NCBI RefSeq assembly: GCF_003628145.1
Contig: NZ_RBZV01000001.1
Location: forward strand, 186,001 to 250,000
Source: Trinickia fusca
Lineage (GTDB): Bacteria; Pseudomonadota; Gammaproteobacteria; Burkholderiales; Burkholderiaceae
Length of the DNA stretch: 64,000 nucleotides
Direction of reading: 5' to 3'
Of this stretch, positions 37,267 to 45,561 are shown one piece after another. The notes under the pieces are model-generated. The model saw only the letters and a list, made by a program, of their open reading frames with translations, was not told where the DNA came from and did not search any database. The translations under genes were made by a program, and so were the position numbers. The stretch's first letter is position 1. Every line of letters starts with the position of its first letter.

Positions 37267-38196
37267 ATGCACACGATCCTCTCCATTTCCAATCTTTCGA
37301 AGACGTACGCGTCGGGTTTCCAGGCGCTCAAGCGCGTCAATCTCGAGATTCGCCGCGGCGAGATCTTCGCATTGCTCGGGCCGAACGGCGCGGGCAAAAC
37401 GACGCTGATCGGCACGGTCTGCGGCATCGTCAAGGCGACTGAAGGCCGGATTCTCGTGAACGGCCACGACATCGTCACCGACTATCGGCGGGCCCGCGAG
37501 CTGATCGGCCTCGTGCCGCAGGAGCTCACGACCAACGCATTCGAGACGGTGTGGGCAACGGTTTCGTTCAGCCGGGGCCTGTTCGGCAAGCGCGCCAATC
37601 CGGCCTACCTCGAACAGGTGCTGCGCGCGCTGTCGCTGTGGGACAAGAAGGACAGCCGCATCATGACGCTCTCGGGCGGGATGAAGCGTCGCGTGCTGAT
37701 CGCGAAAGCGCTCGCGCACGAACCGACGGTGCTCTTTCTCGATGAGCCGACGGCCGGTGTCGACGTCGAACTGCGCCGCGACATGTGGGAGCTCGTGCGG
37801 GCACTGAAGGAGCGCGGCGTGACGATCATCCTCACCACGCACTACATCGAAGAGGCCGAGGAGATGGCCGATCGGATCGGGGTCATCAACCGGGGCGAGA
37901 TCATTCTCGTCGAGGAAAAGGCGCATCTGTTGCGCAAACTCGGCAAGAAGCAATTGACGCTGCAGCTGGAGGCGCCGATCAGCGACGTGCCTGCGCAACT
38001 GGCCGGCTACGGACTCGACCTGTCGGCCGATGGCGGTGCGATCACCTATACCTACGACGACACGCAAAGCGAGCGCGCCGGCATCGTCAAGCTGCTGCGC
38101 GATCTCGACGACGCCCGGATCCGCTTTCGCGACTTGCAGACCAAGCAAAGCTCGCTCGAAGACATTTTCGTCGATCTCGTGCGGGAGGCTTCATGA
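37267..38196 (+). CDS. ABC exporter ATP-binding protein (YadG/NodI type)
   Basis: A 309-residue ABC-2 type ATPase with Walker A GPNGAGKT, signature LSGGM and Walker [13 protein letters not shown], followed by a [14 protein letters not shown] switch region. With the next gene it forms an exporter like E. coli YadGH, whose substrate is not known. NodI is a related family member. The ATG at 37267 is preferred over the in-frame TTG at 37255. Stop and next start overlap as ATGA. The upstream intrinsic terminator means it needs its own promoter or read-through. Confidence 0.85.
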   Translation: MHTILSISNLSKTYASGFQALKRVNLEIRRGEIFALLGPNGAGKTTLIGTVCGIVKATEGRILVNGHDIVTDYRRARELIGLVPQELTTNAFETVWATVSFSRGLFGKRANPAYLEQVLRALSLWDKKDSRIMTLSGGMKRRVLIAKALAHEPTVLFLDEPTAGVDVELRRDMWELVRALKERGVTIILTTHYIEEAEEMADRIGVINRGEIILVEEKAHLLRKLGKKQLTLQLEAPISDVPAQLAGYGLDLSADGGAITYTYDDTQSERAGIVKLLRDLDDARIRFRDLQTKQSSLEDIFVDLVREAS

Positions 38197-38954
38197 ATTT
38201 CTATGCGATTCGCGCGATTTACGCGTTCGAGATGGCGCGGACCTGGCGCACGCTGATGCAAAGCGTCATTTCGCCGGTGATTTCGACGTCGCTCTATTTC
38301 GTCGTGTTCGGCGCGGCGATCGGCTCGCGCATTCGTGAAATCGACGGCATCAGCTATGGCGCGTTCATCGTGCCGGGGCTCGTGATGCTGTCTCTGCTCA
38401 CGCAAAGCATCGCAAACGCGTCGTTCGGCATTTACTTTCCAAAATTTACCGGCACGATTTACGAATTGCTCTCGGCGCCCGTGTCGTACTTCGAACTCGT
38501 CGTGAGCTTCGTCGGCGCCGCGGCGACCAAATCGGTCGCGCTCGGGCTCATCATCATGGCCACGGCAGCGCTGTTCGTGCCGCTCAGGATCGAGCATCCG
38601 GCCTGGATGCTGCTGTTTCTCGTGCTCACGTCGGTCACGTTCAGTCTGTTCGGCTTCATCATCGGCATCTGGGCCGACGGCTTCGAGAAATTACAGGTCA
38701 TTCCACTCTTGATCGTCACGCCGCTCACGTTTCTCGGTGGCAGTTTTTATTCAATCGGCATTTTGCCGCCGGTTTGGCGTACCATTGCGCTCGCGAATCC
38801 GGTCGTCTATCTGATCAGCGGCTTTCGCTGGAGTTTTTACGGTAGTGCGGATGTGCACGTTGGCGTGAGTCTTGCGATGACGGCCCTGTTCCTGTTCATT
38901 TTCATGGGCATCGTCGCGTGGATTTTCAAAACCGGATATCGCCTCAAGAGCTGA
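38193..38954 (+). CDS. ABC exporter permease (YadH/NodJ type)
   Basis: A 253-residue ABC-2 membrane protein with six predicted spans, including the [17 protein letters not shown] loop near residue 180 typical of the ABC-2 signature. Partner of the preceding ATPase. The start at 38193 overlaps that gene's TGA; the much longer frame back to 37785 lies within it and is not used. Confidence 0.85.
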   Translation: MNFYAIRAIYAFEMARTWRTLMQSVISPVISTSLYFVVFGAAIGSRIREIDGISYGAFIVPGLVMLSLLTQSIANASFGIYFPKFTGTIYELLSAPVSYFELVVSFVGAAATKSVALGLIIMATAALFVPLRIEHPAWMLLFLVLTSVTFSLFGFIIGIWADGFEKLQVIPLLIVTPLTFLGGSFYSIGILPPVWRTIALANPVVYLISGFRWSFYGSADVHVGVSLAMTALFLFIFMGIVAWIFKTGYRLKS

Positions 38955-38962
38955 CGCGCGCT

Positions 38963-38990
38963 TTGTATTCCCAAAAAAGGTCGACATAAT
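38963..38990 (+). promoter_or_regulatory. Candidate promoter of the sensor kinase operon
   Basis: TTGTAT (38963-38968), 16 bases, CATAAT (38985-38990), about 50 bases before the kinase start. Confidence 0.5.
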
Positions 38991-39041
38991 GCTTCAATTG
39001 CCGGCGCGAAGCGTCGGCTTCTGAATCTTCTCCACCCGCGC

Positions 39042-40640
39042 ATGAGACTGACGACCAAAGGCCTGTTGCTGATTGCGATTCCGACGCTATTCGAACTCGC
39101 ACTGCTGTCGGGGCTCGTGAAGGCGCAGAGCGACGCCGAACAGGCCGAGCAGTGGGCACTGCACAGCAAGGACGTGCTGCGCCAGACCAGCGCGATTCTC
39201 GAGCCGATGCTGATCGAGTCCGTGCGCATGCGCGGCGCCGTGCTGCAGAACGATCGCAATTCGGCCACGCCTGTCACGCTGTGGGTCGATCTGGATCGCA
39301 ATATCGACAGACTGGTCGACCTCGTCGCGGAAAATCCCGTGCAGGTCGAGCGGGCCGCACAGATTCGCCAGACCGTGCAGGCCTACCGCCAATGGTCCGA
39401 CCGCGTCCAAGACTTGTTGCGCAACGGGCGGCGCGACGACGTGCTGCAGCGCTTTCGCAATCAGTCGAGCATCGACGTCGTCGACCGCTTTCGCAGCCAG
39501 GTGGCCGCGTTTCAAGCCGACGAGCTGCGCATCGATACGCTGCGCTCGGTGCAGGCGGCGGCCGCGCTTGCGCAACAACAGCAGCTGACGGCGGCGGCCG
39601 TGATCGGCTCGCTGCTGATGACGGCGCTCGCTGTCTTCTTGTTCACGCGCGGTTTGCGCGGGCGTCTGGCGCGGCTCTCGGACAACGCACTGCGGCTGGC
39701 CGTGAACGAGCCGCTCGGGTTGCCGTCGCCGGGCAACGACGAAATCGCGCAACTCGATGAGCTGCTGCACGAGACGAGCCGGCGGCTGCTCGAGTCCGAG
39801 CGCTTGCAGGCGCGTTTCCAGAGCGATCTCGCGCGCCGTGCCGACGAGCTCGCGCGTACCAACGAGACGCTGCATCAGCAGACGCAGGAAAACGAGATGT
39901 TCATCTACAGCGTGTCGCACGACTTGCGTGCGCCGCTCGTTAACCTGCAGGGTTTTTCGAAGGAGCTCACGCACGCGTGCGACGATCTGCGCGCGGCCGT
40001 GCGTGCGTCGGCGCTGGGGCCGCACGAGCGCGAGCGCGTCGAGCGGCTCATGGACGAAGACATCGGCGAGGCGCTACGCTTTCTGCAAAGCGCGGTGCTG
40101 CGTGCGGCGCACATCATCGATTCGCTGCTGCGGCTCTCGCGCGTGGGACGCGTCGAATATCGCCGCCAGGAAGTCGACGTGAGTGTGCTCGTCCGGCATG
40201 TGCTCGACGCGATGCAGGCCTCGATTCGTGCGTGCGAGGCCGACATCGTCGTGCATGAGCTGCCGCCCGTCTGGGGCGACCCGACTGCGCTCGAGCAGGT
40301 GTTTGCGAATCTGATCGGCAATGCCGTCAACTATCTGCATCCCGAGCGGGCGGGGCGTATCGAGATCGGCGCGATGCCGGCGCCGCCCGGTGTGCACTCG
40401 CTGCGGATCTTCTACGTCAAGGACAACGGTCTGGGGATACCGACGGCCGCGATGCCGAGGCTTTTCAACGCCTTCCAGCGCTTGCACGGCAATGTGGCGG
40501 CTGGCGAGGGCATCGGCTTGGCACTCGTGCGCCGCATGGTCGAGCGCCACGGCGGGCGGGTCTGGGCCGAATCGACGGAAGGCGAGGGGACGACTTTTTA
40601 TCTATCGCTACCGGAGGCGACCGCACAGGTCGTCGTATGA
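39042..40640 (+). CDS. Membrane sensor histidine kinase (CHASE3-like, HAMP)
   Basis: A 532-residue kinase. One N-terminal membrane helix (about 6-24), an extracytoplasmic helical CHASE3-like domain, a second helix (about 186-204) and a HAMP region precede the DHp domain with phospho-acceptor His293 in YSVSHDLRAP. The ATPase domain keeps the N box (ANLIGNAVNY), DNGLGIP and GEGIGLALVRR. Kinases of this layout often pair with single-domain response regulators. The next gene is such a regulator and overlaps by four bases. Confidence 0.87.
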   Translation: MRLTTKGLLLIAIPTLFELALLSGLVKAQSDAEQAEQWALHSKDVLRQTSAILEPMLIESVRMRGAVLQNDRNSATPVTLWVDLDRNIDRLVDLVAENPVQVERAAQIRQTVQAYRQWSDRVQDLLRNGRRDDVLQRFRNQSSIDVVDRFRSQVAAFQADELRIDTLRSVQAAAALAQQQQLTAAAVIGSLLMTALAVFLFTRGLRGRLARLSDNALRLAVNEPLGLPSPGNDEIAQLDELLHETSRRLLESERLQARFQSDLARRADELARTNETLHQQTQENEMFIYSVSHDLRAPLVNLQGFSKELTHACDDLRAAVRASALGPHERERVERLMDEDIGEALRFLQSAVLRAAHIIDSLLRLSRVGRVEYRRQEVDVSVLVRHVLDAMQASIRACEADIVVHELPPVWGDPTALEQVFANLIGNAVNYLHPERAGRIEIGAMPAPPGVHSLRIFYVKDNGLGIPTAAMPRLFNAFQRLHGNVAAGEGIGLALVRRMVERHGGRVWAESTEGEGTTFYLSLPEATAQVVV

Positions 40641-41119
40641 ATCAACAGGGGAGCCACACAATGCAACCAGGAACTGCCGCGGGCCAATCGGTCGGCATCA
40701 TCCTGATCGAAGACGACGACGGCCACGCGACGCTCATCGAGCGCAATCTGCGCCGTGCCGGTCTCAGCAACGGTTTTACGCGCCTGCGCGACGGCCAGGA
40801 GGCGCTCGATTACTTTTTCGGCGAGAGCGGCCGGTATCTGGCCGAGGGCGCACAGGCCGCGGTCATCCTGCTCGATCTGAAGATGCCGCGCATCGACGGC
40901 CTCGAAGTGCTGCGCCGGCTCAAGGAAGACAAGCGCACGGCGTCGCTGCCCGTCATCGTGCTCACGACGACCGATGATCCGCGCGAGATCGAGCGCTGCT
41001 ACGAGCTCGGCTGCAACGTCTACGTGACCAAGCCCGTCGAGTACGACGCGTTCATCGAGGCGGTGCGCAGGCTCGGCTTCTTCCTGCAAGTGGTGAAGCT
41101 GCCGGCATGCGGACGATGA
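40637..41119 (+). CDS. Single-domain response regulator (Rcp1-like)
   Basis: A 160-residue receiver domain without an output domain. The acidic pocket is IEDDD (25-28), the phospho-acceptor is Asp80 in LLDLKMP, and the switch Thr and Lys lie in VLTTTDD and VTKPVE. The sequence around YFFGESGRY and the length match the phytochrome-partner Rcp1 group. It probably shuttles phosphate between the preceding kinase and the following hybrid kinase. ATG overlaps the upstream gene. Confidence 0.88.
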   Translation: MNQQGSHTMQPGTAAGQSVGIILIEDDDGHATLIERNLRRAGLSNGFTRLRDGQEALDYFFGESGRYLAEGAQAAVILLDLKMPRIDGLEVLRRLKEDKRTASLPVIVLTTTDDPREIERCYELGCNVYVTKPVEYDAFIEAVRRLGFFLQVVKLPACGR

Positions 41120-42759
41120 ATGCGCATGCGCTATTCGTGGATGACGATGCGGGCCTGCTGCGGCTCGCGTCACGCTCGCTCGGACGGGCCGGCTATCGCG
41201 TGAGCACGGCCTCGAGCACCGAGGATGCGCGTGCCGTGATGGGCGAGCAGATGCCGGACGTGCTGATCGTCGATTACGCGCTCGGCGGCCTCGAGACGGG
41301 GCTCGATTTTTTGCGCGCCGTGCGCGCCGAAGGGACCGGCGTGCCCGCGATCCTGTGCACGGGCTTTGCCGACGAGGCGCGCGTGATCGAGGCGCTGCGC
41401 TCGGGCGTGGCCGACGTCGTGCCCAAGAGCGAAGGCTATCTCGACTATCTGCCCGAGGCCATCGAGCGTGTGCTGCGCGAGCTGCGCATCGAACGCGAGC
41501 TTGCCGAAGCGCAGCGCTCACACGAGCGCGAGGCGCATTTCCGCGCATTGGCCGAGGAACGCGAGGCGCTGCTCGCGGCCGAGCGCGCGGCACGCACCGA
41601 AGCGGAGCGGGCCTCGCGCATGAAGGACGAATTCGTCGCGACGCTGTCACACGAACTGCGCACGCCGCTCAATGCGATCGTCGGCTGGACGCAGTTTCTG
41701 CTGCGCGACACGAGTGTCTCCGATGCCGTCAGGAAGGGGCTCGAAGTCGTCGACCGCAATGCCCGCGCCCAGGCGCGCATGGTCGACGATCTGCTCGATT
41801 TCTCGCGCATTCTGGCCGGCAAGCTGCGGCTCGAGGTCGAGCGGGTCGATCTCGTCGACATCGTCGAGTACGTGATCCGTTCGGTTGCGCCGGCCGCGCA
41901 AGCCAAGGACATCCGCGTCGTGTCCGAGCTCGACGCGGACGCACTCATCTTGGCCGACCCCTCGCGCTTGCAGCAGATCGTCTGGAACCTGCTGTCGAAC
42001 GCCGTCAAGTTCACGGGCAAGGGCGGCGTCGTCGAGGTGGCGTTGCGCCGTGGCGAGGGCGAGCTCGAGCTCGCGGTCGTCGACAACGGGCAGGGCATCA
42101 AGCCCGAGTTCCTGCCGCATGTGTTCGAGCGCTTTTGTCAGGAGGATGCCGGCATCGCGCGTCAGCATGGCGGCCTCGGTCTCGGCTTGTCGATCGCGCG
42201 GCAGCTCGTCGAAATGCACGGCGGGCATATCGAGGCGCGTAGCGAAGGCGCCGGGCGTGGGGCCACGTTCGTGGTCCGGCTGCCGGTCTCCGGCTGTGAG
42301 CTCGCGCGCGACCGCGAGGAAGCGCCGTTGCCGCTCGAGATACCGCCTGCTCTGGCAGGCCTGCGCGTGCTGATCGTCGAGGACGAGCCCGACGCGCGTG
42401 AGCTCGTCGAGCGCGTGCTGCAAGAGCGTGGGGCGCAGACGCTTGGCTTCGGCAACGCGCTTGATGCGCTGACCGCCTGCATGGCCGAGCCGCCCGACGT
42501 GATCGTCAGCGACATCGGCATGCCAGGCGTCGATGGTTACGACTTTATCCGGCGTCTGCGTACGTTCGAGGCGCAGCGCGGCCGCACGACCCCGGCTGCG
42601 GCGCTCACGGCGTTCGCACGCAGTGAGGACCGGCGCCGCGCGCTGCTGGCGGGCTTCCAGACGCATGTGGCCAAGCCCGTCGATCCGCTCGAGCTCGTGG
42701 TCGTCGTGGCTGCGCTCGCCGGGCGCACGACGGCGATGGCGAGCGGCGATAGCGCTTGA
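41107..42759 (+). CDS. Hybrid histidine kinase (REC-HisKA-HATPase-REC)
   Basis: A 550-residue cytosolic protein. REC1 (6-125) has VDDD and the phospho-acceptor Asp56 in LIVDYALGG. A coiled-coil linker leads to HisKA with His182 in LSHELRTPLN, then an ATPase domain (DNGQGI, GLGLGLSIAR), and a C-terminal REC2 with IVEDEPDAR and VSDIGMPG. No transmembrane or PAS domain is present, so input must come through REC1, plausibly from the upstream kinase via the single-domain regulator. ATG 41116, which overlaps the previous stop as ATGA, is an alternative start. Confidence 0.87.
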   Translation: MRTMNAHALFVDDDAGLLRLASRSLGRAGYRVSTASSTEDARAVMGEQMPDVLIVDYALGGLETGLDFLRAVRAEGTGVPAILCTGFADEARVIEALRSGVADVVPKSEGYLDYLPEAIERVLRELRIERELAEAQRSHEREAHFRALAEEREALLAAERAARTEAERASRMKDEFVATLSHELRTPLNAIVGWTQFLLRDTSVSDAVRKGLEVVDRNARAQARMVDDLLDFSRILAGKLRLEVERVDLVDIVEYVIRSVAPAAQAKDIRVVSELDADALILADPSRLQQIVWNLLSNAVKFTGKGGVVEVALRRGEGELELAVVDNGQGIKPEFLPHVFERFCQEDAGIARQHGGLGLGLSIARQLVEMHGGHIEARSEGAGRGATFVVRLPVSGCELARDREEAPLPLEIPPALAGLRVLIVEDEPDARELVERVLQERGAQTLGFGNALDALTACMAEPPDVIVSDIGMPGVDGYDFIRRLRTFEAQRGRTTPAAALTAFARSEDRRRALLAGFQTHVAKPVDPLELVVVVAALAGRTTAMASGDSA

Positions 42760-42766
42760 GCGGCGA

Positions 42767-43348
42767 TTACAATTCGATGCGCGTGCCAAGCAACGCGAGG
42801 AACTGACGCAGCCATTCGGGATGCGCTGGCCATGCAGGGGCCGTGACGAACGGCGCGTCGGTCACGGCGGCATCGACGGGAATCTCCGCATATTCGCCGC
42901 CGGCCAGACGTACCTCGGGCGCGCAGGCAGGATAGGCAGAGATGCGCTTGCCTCGAATCACGTCGGCGGCGGCAAGCAATTGCGCCGCATGGCAGATGGC
43001 CGCGATCGGTTTGCCGGCCTCGGCGAAAGCGCGCACGAGCGCAATCACTTTCGGGTCGAGGCGCAGATACTCGGGTGCCCGTCCGCCTGCCACCGCGAGC
43101 GCGTCGTAGGCGGTGGCGTCGACGTCGTCGAACGTCGCATTCAGCGTAAATTGGTGCCCGGGCTTTTCCGTGTACGTCTGATCGCCCTCGAAGTCGTGAA
43201 TGGCTGTCTTTATCTTCTGGCCGGCTTTCTTGCCAGGGCATACGGCGTCGACCGCGTGTCCCACGGCCTGCAGTGCCTGAAACGGCACCATCGTTTCATA
43301 GTCCTCGGCGAAATCGCCGGTGAGGAACAGAATCTTCTTCGCTGCCAT
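42767..43348 (-). CDS. DJ-1/PfpI-family protein
   Basis: A 193-residue DJ-1/PfpI-fold protein with the nucleophile-elbow AAICHAAQLL, Cys in the C-H pair, as in YhbO/YajL and other deglycase or stress-protein members. The function is likely protection against glyoxal or oxidative damage; the specific substrate cannot be told. GGAGAAGG precedes the ATG at 43348 by three bases. The longer frame to 43519 crosses the Rrf2 promoter and is rejected. Divergent from the Rrf2 gene. Confidence 0.82.
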   Translation of the reverse strand: MAAKKILFLTGDFAEDYETMVPFQALQAVGHAVDAVCPGKKAGQKIKTAIHDFEGDQTYTEKPGHQFTLNATFDDVDATAYDALAVAGGRAPEYLRLDPKVIALVRAFAEAGKPIAAICHAAQLLAAADVIRGKRISAYPACAPEVRLAGGEYAEIPVDAAVTDAPFVTAPAWPAHPEWLRQFLALLGTRIEL

Positions 43349-43447
43349 TGCCTTCTCCGCATTAGGGACCAACAATCGGGACGAACGGGCAGTGTACTCC
43401 TGACATTTGAGGGAATGCGGCCAGGGCGCTGGACCGCCACAAGCGGC

Positions 43448-43484
43448 TTGCGCGATCGAATAAATGTAATTACTATGGTTACAT
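43448..43484 (+). promoter_or_regulatory. Rrf2 gene promoter with overlapping operator
   Basis: TTGCGC (43448-43453), 17 bases, TACTAT (43471-43476). The dyad ATGTAA-N9-TTACAT (43464-43484) covers the -10. A closely related dyad precedes the NAD(P)-binding gene at 44059. Confidence 0.6.
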
Positions 43485-43511
43485 ATTTCGCGCTGGGCCG
43501 ATGAATCCGTC

Positions 43512-43967
43512 ATGAACACGAGCAGCCGCTTTGCCTATGCCATCCATGTGCTGGCGTTGCTGTCGCTGCAAGAGGGCGTGCCGTTGTCGTCGGACATGAT
43601 CGCGGGCAGCGTCAATACGAACCCGGCGCTGATCCGGCGCTTGTTGTCGATGCTCGCGCAGGCTGGGCTCACGACGGCCCAACTCGGTGCCGGCGGCGGT
43701 GCGTTGCTTGCGCGCGAGCCGAAGGACATCACGCTGGCCGATGTCTACCATGCCGTCGAGGAGGCGCAGCTGTTCGGCCTGCACCGCGATACGCCGAATC
43801 CGGCGTGTCTCGTGGGGCGGCACATCCAGGAGGTGCTCGTCGACATCGTCGACGATGCACAGCGGGCGATGGTGGCATCGCTGGCCGCACGCACGCTGGC
43901 GGACGTGACGGCCGGCGTCGTAGAGGCCGAGCACGAGCAGCAGCACAAGCGAGGCGGCACATCATGA
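43512..43967 (+). CDS. Rrf2-family transcriptional regulator (YwnA-like)
   Basis: A 151-residue Rrf2 winged-helix regulator (YAIHVLALLSLQEG at the N-terminus, NPALIRRLLSMLAQAGL as the recognition-helix region). It has only one cysteine (PNPACLVG), not the three that bind Fe-S in IscR or NsrR, so it belongs to the non-cluster YwnA-like branch. Its gene sits next to an NAD(P)-binding protein as ywnA-ywnB do in Bacillus. It likely represses itself and that neighbour through the shared dyads. Confidence 0.82.
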   Translation: MNTSSRFAYAIHVLALLSLQEGVPLSSDMIAGSVNTNPALIRRLLSMLAQAGLTTAQLGAGGGALLAREPKDITLADVYHAVEEAQLFGLHRDTPNPACLVGRHIQEVLVDIVDDAQRAMVASLAARTLADVTAGVVEAEHEQQHKRGGTS

Positions 43968-43998
43968 GCCGTCGGCGGTTTGATGGTCGATTGGTGTC

Positions 43999-44033
43999 GA
44001 TGGTAGTTGGCGCTTCAGCGCCTGGCTGCCATC
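43999..44033 (+). repeat. Palindromic intergenic element after the Rrf2 gene
   Basis: GATGG (43999-44003) pairs with CCATC (44029-44033) around an inner GGCGCT/AGCGCC helix. The 16-base core GTTGGCGCTTCAGCGC (44006-44021) matches, inverted, the element at 31203-31218. Eight T residues occur ten bases later (44043-44050), so it may double as a terminator. Confidence 0.45.
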
Positions 44034-44058
44034 TCAGGCATCCATTTTTTTTGCCGTT

Positions 44059-44079
44059 TTATGTAACTAATGCAGTAAC
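44059..44079 (+). promoter_or_regulatory. Second Rrf2-type operator, before the NAD(P)-binding gene
   Basis: ATGTAA-N9-TAACAT. Aligned with the reverse complement of 43464-43484 it is identical at 15 of 21 positions. It overlaps a weak promoter, TTGCCG (44049-44054), 17 bases, AGTAAC (44072-44077). Confidence 0.55.
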
Positions 44080-44103
44080 ATTTTTATCGATAGGAGAAGC
44101 AAC

Positions 44104-44751
44104 ATGCAAAAGACGTTGAAGATTGCGCTGTTTGGAAGCACGGGCATGATCGGTTCGCGTATCGCGGCCGAAGCGGCGCGCCGCGGGCACCAGGTGACGG
44201 CGTTCGCGCGTCGTCCCGAGCGGCTCGCCGAACTCGGGGCCAACGTATCGGTGCGCCAAGGCGACTTGTTCGATACCGGTGCGACGGCCGCGACGCTTGC
44301 GGGCTACGACGTGATCGCGAGCGCCTATGCGCCGCCGCAAGACGATCTGGCGAAGATCGTCGACGCGTCGCGTGCGCTCGTCGAGCTGGCGCGCGCAAGC
44401 GGTGTCAAGCGGGTAGTGGCGGTGGGCGGGGCGGGATCGCTCGAGGTCGCGCCGGGCAAGCAACTCGTCGACACGGACAGCTTTCCTGCCGCCTACAAGG
44501 CGATTGCGCTTGCGCATCGCGATGCGCTCGGCTTCTATCGCTCGGTGTCGGACGTCGACTGGACCTTCTTCGCGCCGGCCGCATTGATTGCGCCGGGCAC
44601 GCGCACGGGCACGTTCCGCACGGGCACGGATGCGCTGATCGTCGATGCCGAAGGCAAGAGCGCGATCTCGGCTGAAGATTACGCCGTGGCGTTCGTCGAC
44701 GAGCTCGAAGCCGCCCGTTTCACGCGCAAGCTCGCGACCGTCGGTTACTGA
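44104..44751 (+). CDS. NAD(P)-binding oxidoreductase-like protein (YwnB-like)
   Basis: A 215-residue Rossmann protein of the atypical SDR/NmrA-like group. The dinucleotide motif is GSTGMIG (11-17), followed by a basic RRPERL stretch suggestive of NADP preference. Members serve as redox sensors or reduce small quinone-like compounds; the substrate here is unknown. AGGAGA lies five bases before the ATG. Predicted regulation by the Rrf2 protein 136 bases upstream. Confidence 0.8.
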   Translation: MQKTLKIALFGSTGMIGSRIAAEAARRGHQVTAFARRPERLAELGANVSVRQGDLFDTGATAATLAGYDVIASAYAPPQDDLAKIVDASRALVELARASGVKRVVAVGGAGSLEVAPGKQLVDTDSFPAAYKAIALAHRDALGFYRSVSDVDWTFFAPAALIAPGTRTGTFRTGTDALIVDAEGKSAISAEDYAVAFVDELEAARFTRKLATVGY

Positions 44752-44777
44752 TTGGCGTGCATCGCCGGCGGCACTGG

Positions 44778-44802
44778 GTGGCCGTAGGCCTTAAGCGGCC
44801 AC
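44778..44802. terminator. Hairpin between convergent genes
   Basis: GTGGCCG (44778-44784) pairs with CGGCCAC (44796-44802), overlapping the last codons of the minus-strand gene. No T tract is present; terminator function is inferred from position. Confidence 0.3.
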
Positions 44803-45423
44803 GGCCTCGGCGAGCGCCACGCGCACGAGGTCGTTCACGTGCGTGGTGACCTGCTCGCCCGGCACACCGTACACATGCAGCGAGACGGCTGGGCGCGCAC
44901 CGGTGTTGCCGAGCCGGTGAATGCCGCCGTTGCCGGCGCGGACGTACGATACGGCACCGGCGTCGCGCGCATGCGTGCGCGTCGGCGTGGCACAGCCTTG
45001 TGCGTCGTCCCAGGCGTAGAGCGTTTCGGTCAGCGAGCCTTCGAGCACGGCATAGCCGCACCAGGTGTGGTGTCCGTGCACGGGGCTGGCCTGCCCGGGC
45101 TGCCACACGAGCGCGACGATGGCATAGCGACCCTGCGGATCGGCGGCCAGCATATGGCGGCGGTAGCAGTCGGGCGAGCCTTCGCGCTGGCTGGGGGTGA
45201 GCAAGGTGTCGTCGTCGGCTGCTTGCGCGAGCGCCGCCCGGACGCTGCGCGCGAACTCGGCTTGCTGCGACGGGTCGGGCGAGCCGGCTGCGGCGGCAAA
45301 CGCGGCATCGAGCGCATCGCACAGGCGTGTAACTGCGAGGCGCTCGATCGTGTTCGCGAGGTGGCCGGTACAGGCGCCAAGCTGAGCGGCTTCAAGCACG
45401 CTCGGTTCGAGATCTCGGTTCAT
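44791..45423 (-). CDS. Cysteine-dioxygenase-like cupin (thiol dioxygenase family)
   Basis: A 210-residue double-stranded beta-helix protein of the cysteine dioxygenase superfamily. The iron site is recognisable in PVHGHHTWCGY with HxH, an acidic position in AVLEGSLTET, and later histidines in GIHRLGN and VSLHVYG. Possible reactions are oxidation of cysteine or 3-mercaptopropionate to the sulfinate; the substrate is not decided by the sequence. Divergent from an Lrp/AsnC regulator gene 138 bases away, which may control it. Confidence 0.72.
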   Translation of the reverse strand: MNRDLEPSVLEAAQLGACTGHLANTIERLAVTRLCDALDAAFAAAAGSPDPSQQAEFARSVRAALAQAADDDTLLTPSQREGSPDCYRRHMLAADPQGRYAIVALVWQPGQASPVHGHHTWCGYAVLEGSLTETLYAWDDAQGCATPTRTHARDAGAVSYVRAGNGGIHRLGNTGARPAVSLHVYGVPGEQVTTHVNDLVRVALAEAVAA

Positions 45424-45479
45424 CTGGGTCGGGCGAAGGGGTTGGGTCGGGCGTTGTCGCTAGTTCTATTTATATCGGT

Positions 45480-45530
45480 TTGCGCGGAAAAAGAGTTTTC
45501 CTATAATTCTTCGTATTGAGGGAAAAAGAG
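45480..45530 (+). promoter_or_regulatory. Promoter and operator-like repeats before the Lrp/AsnC gene
   Basis: TTGCGC (45480-45485), 16 bases, perfect TATAAT (45502-45507). The spacer holds the inverted repeat GGAAAA-AGAG-TTTTCC (45486-45501). The ten bases GGAAAAAGAG at 45486-45495 recur exactly at 45521-45530. Spaced AT-rich repeats like these suit an Lrp/AsnC multimer. Confidence 0.6.
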
Positions 45531-45561
45531 AAAAAACTTCTACCGCGAGGCTGACTGATAA

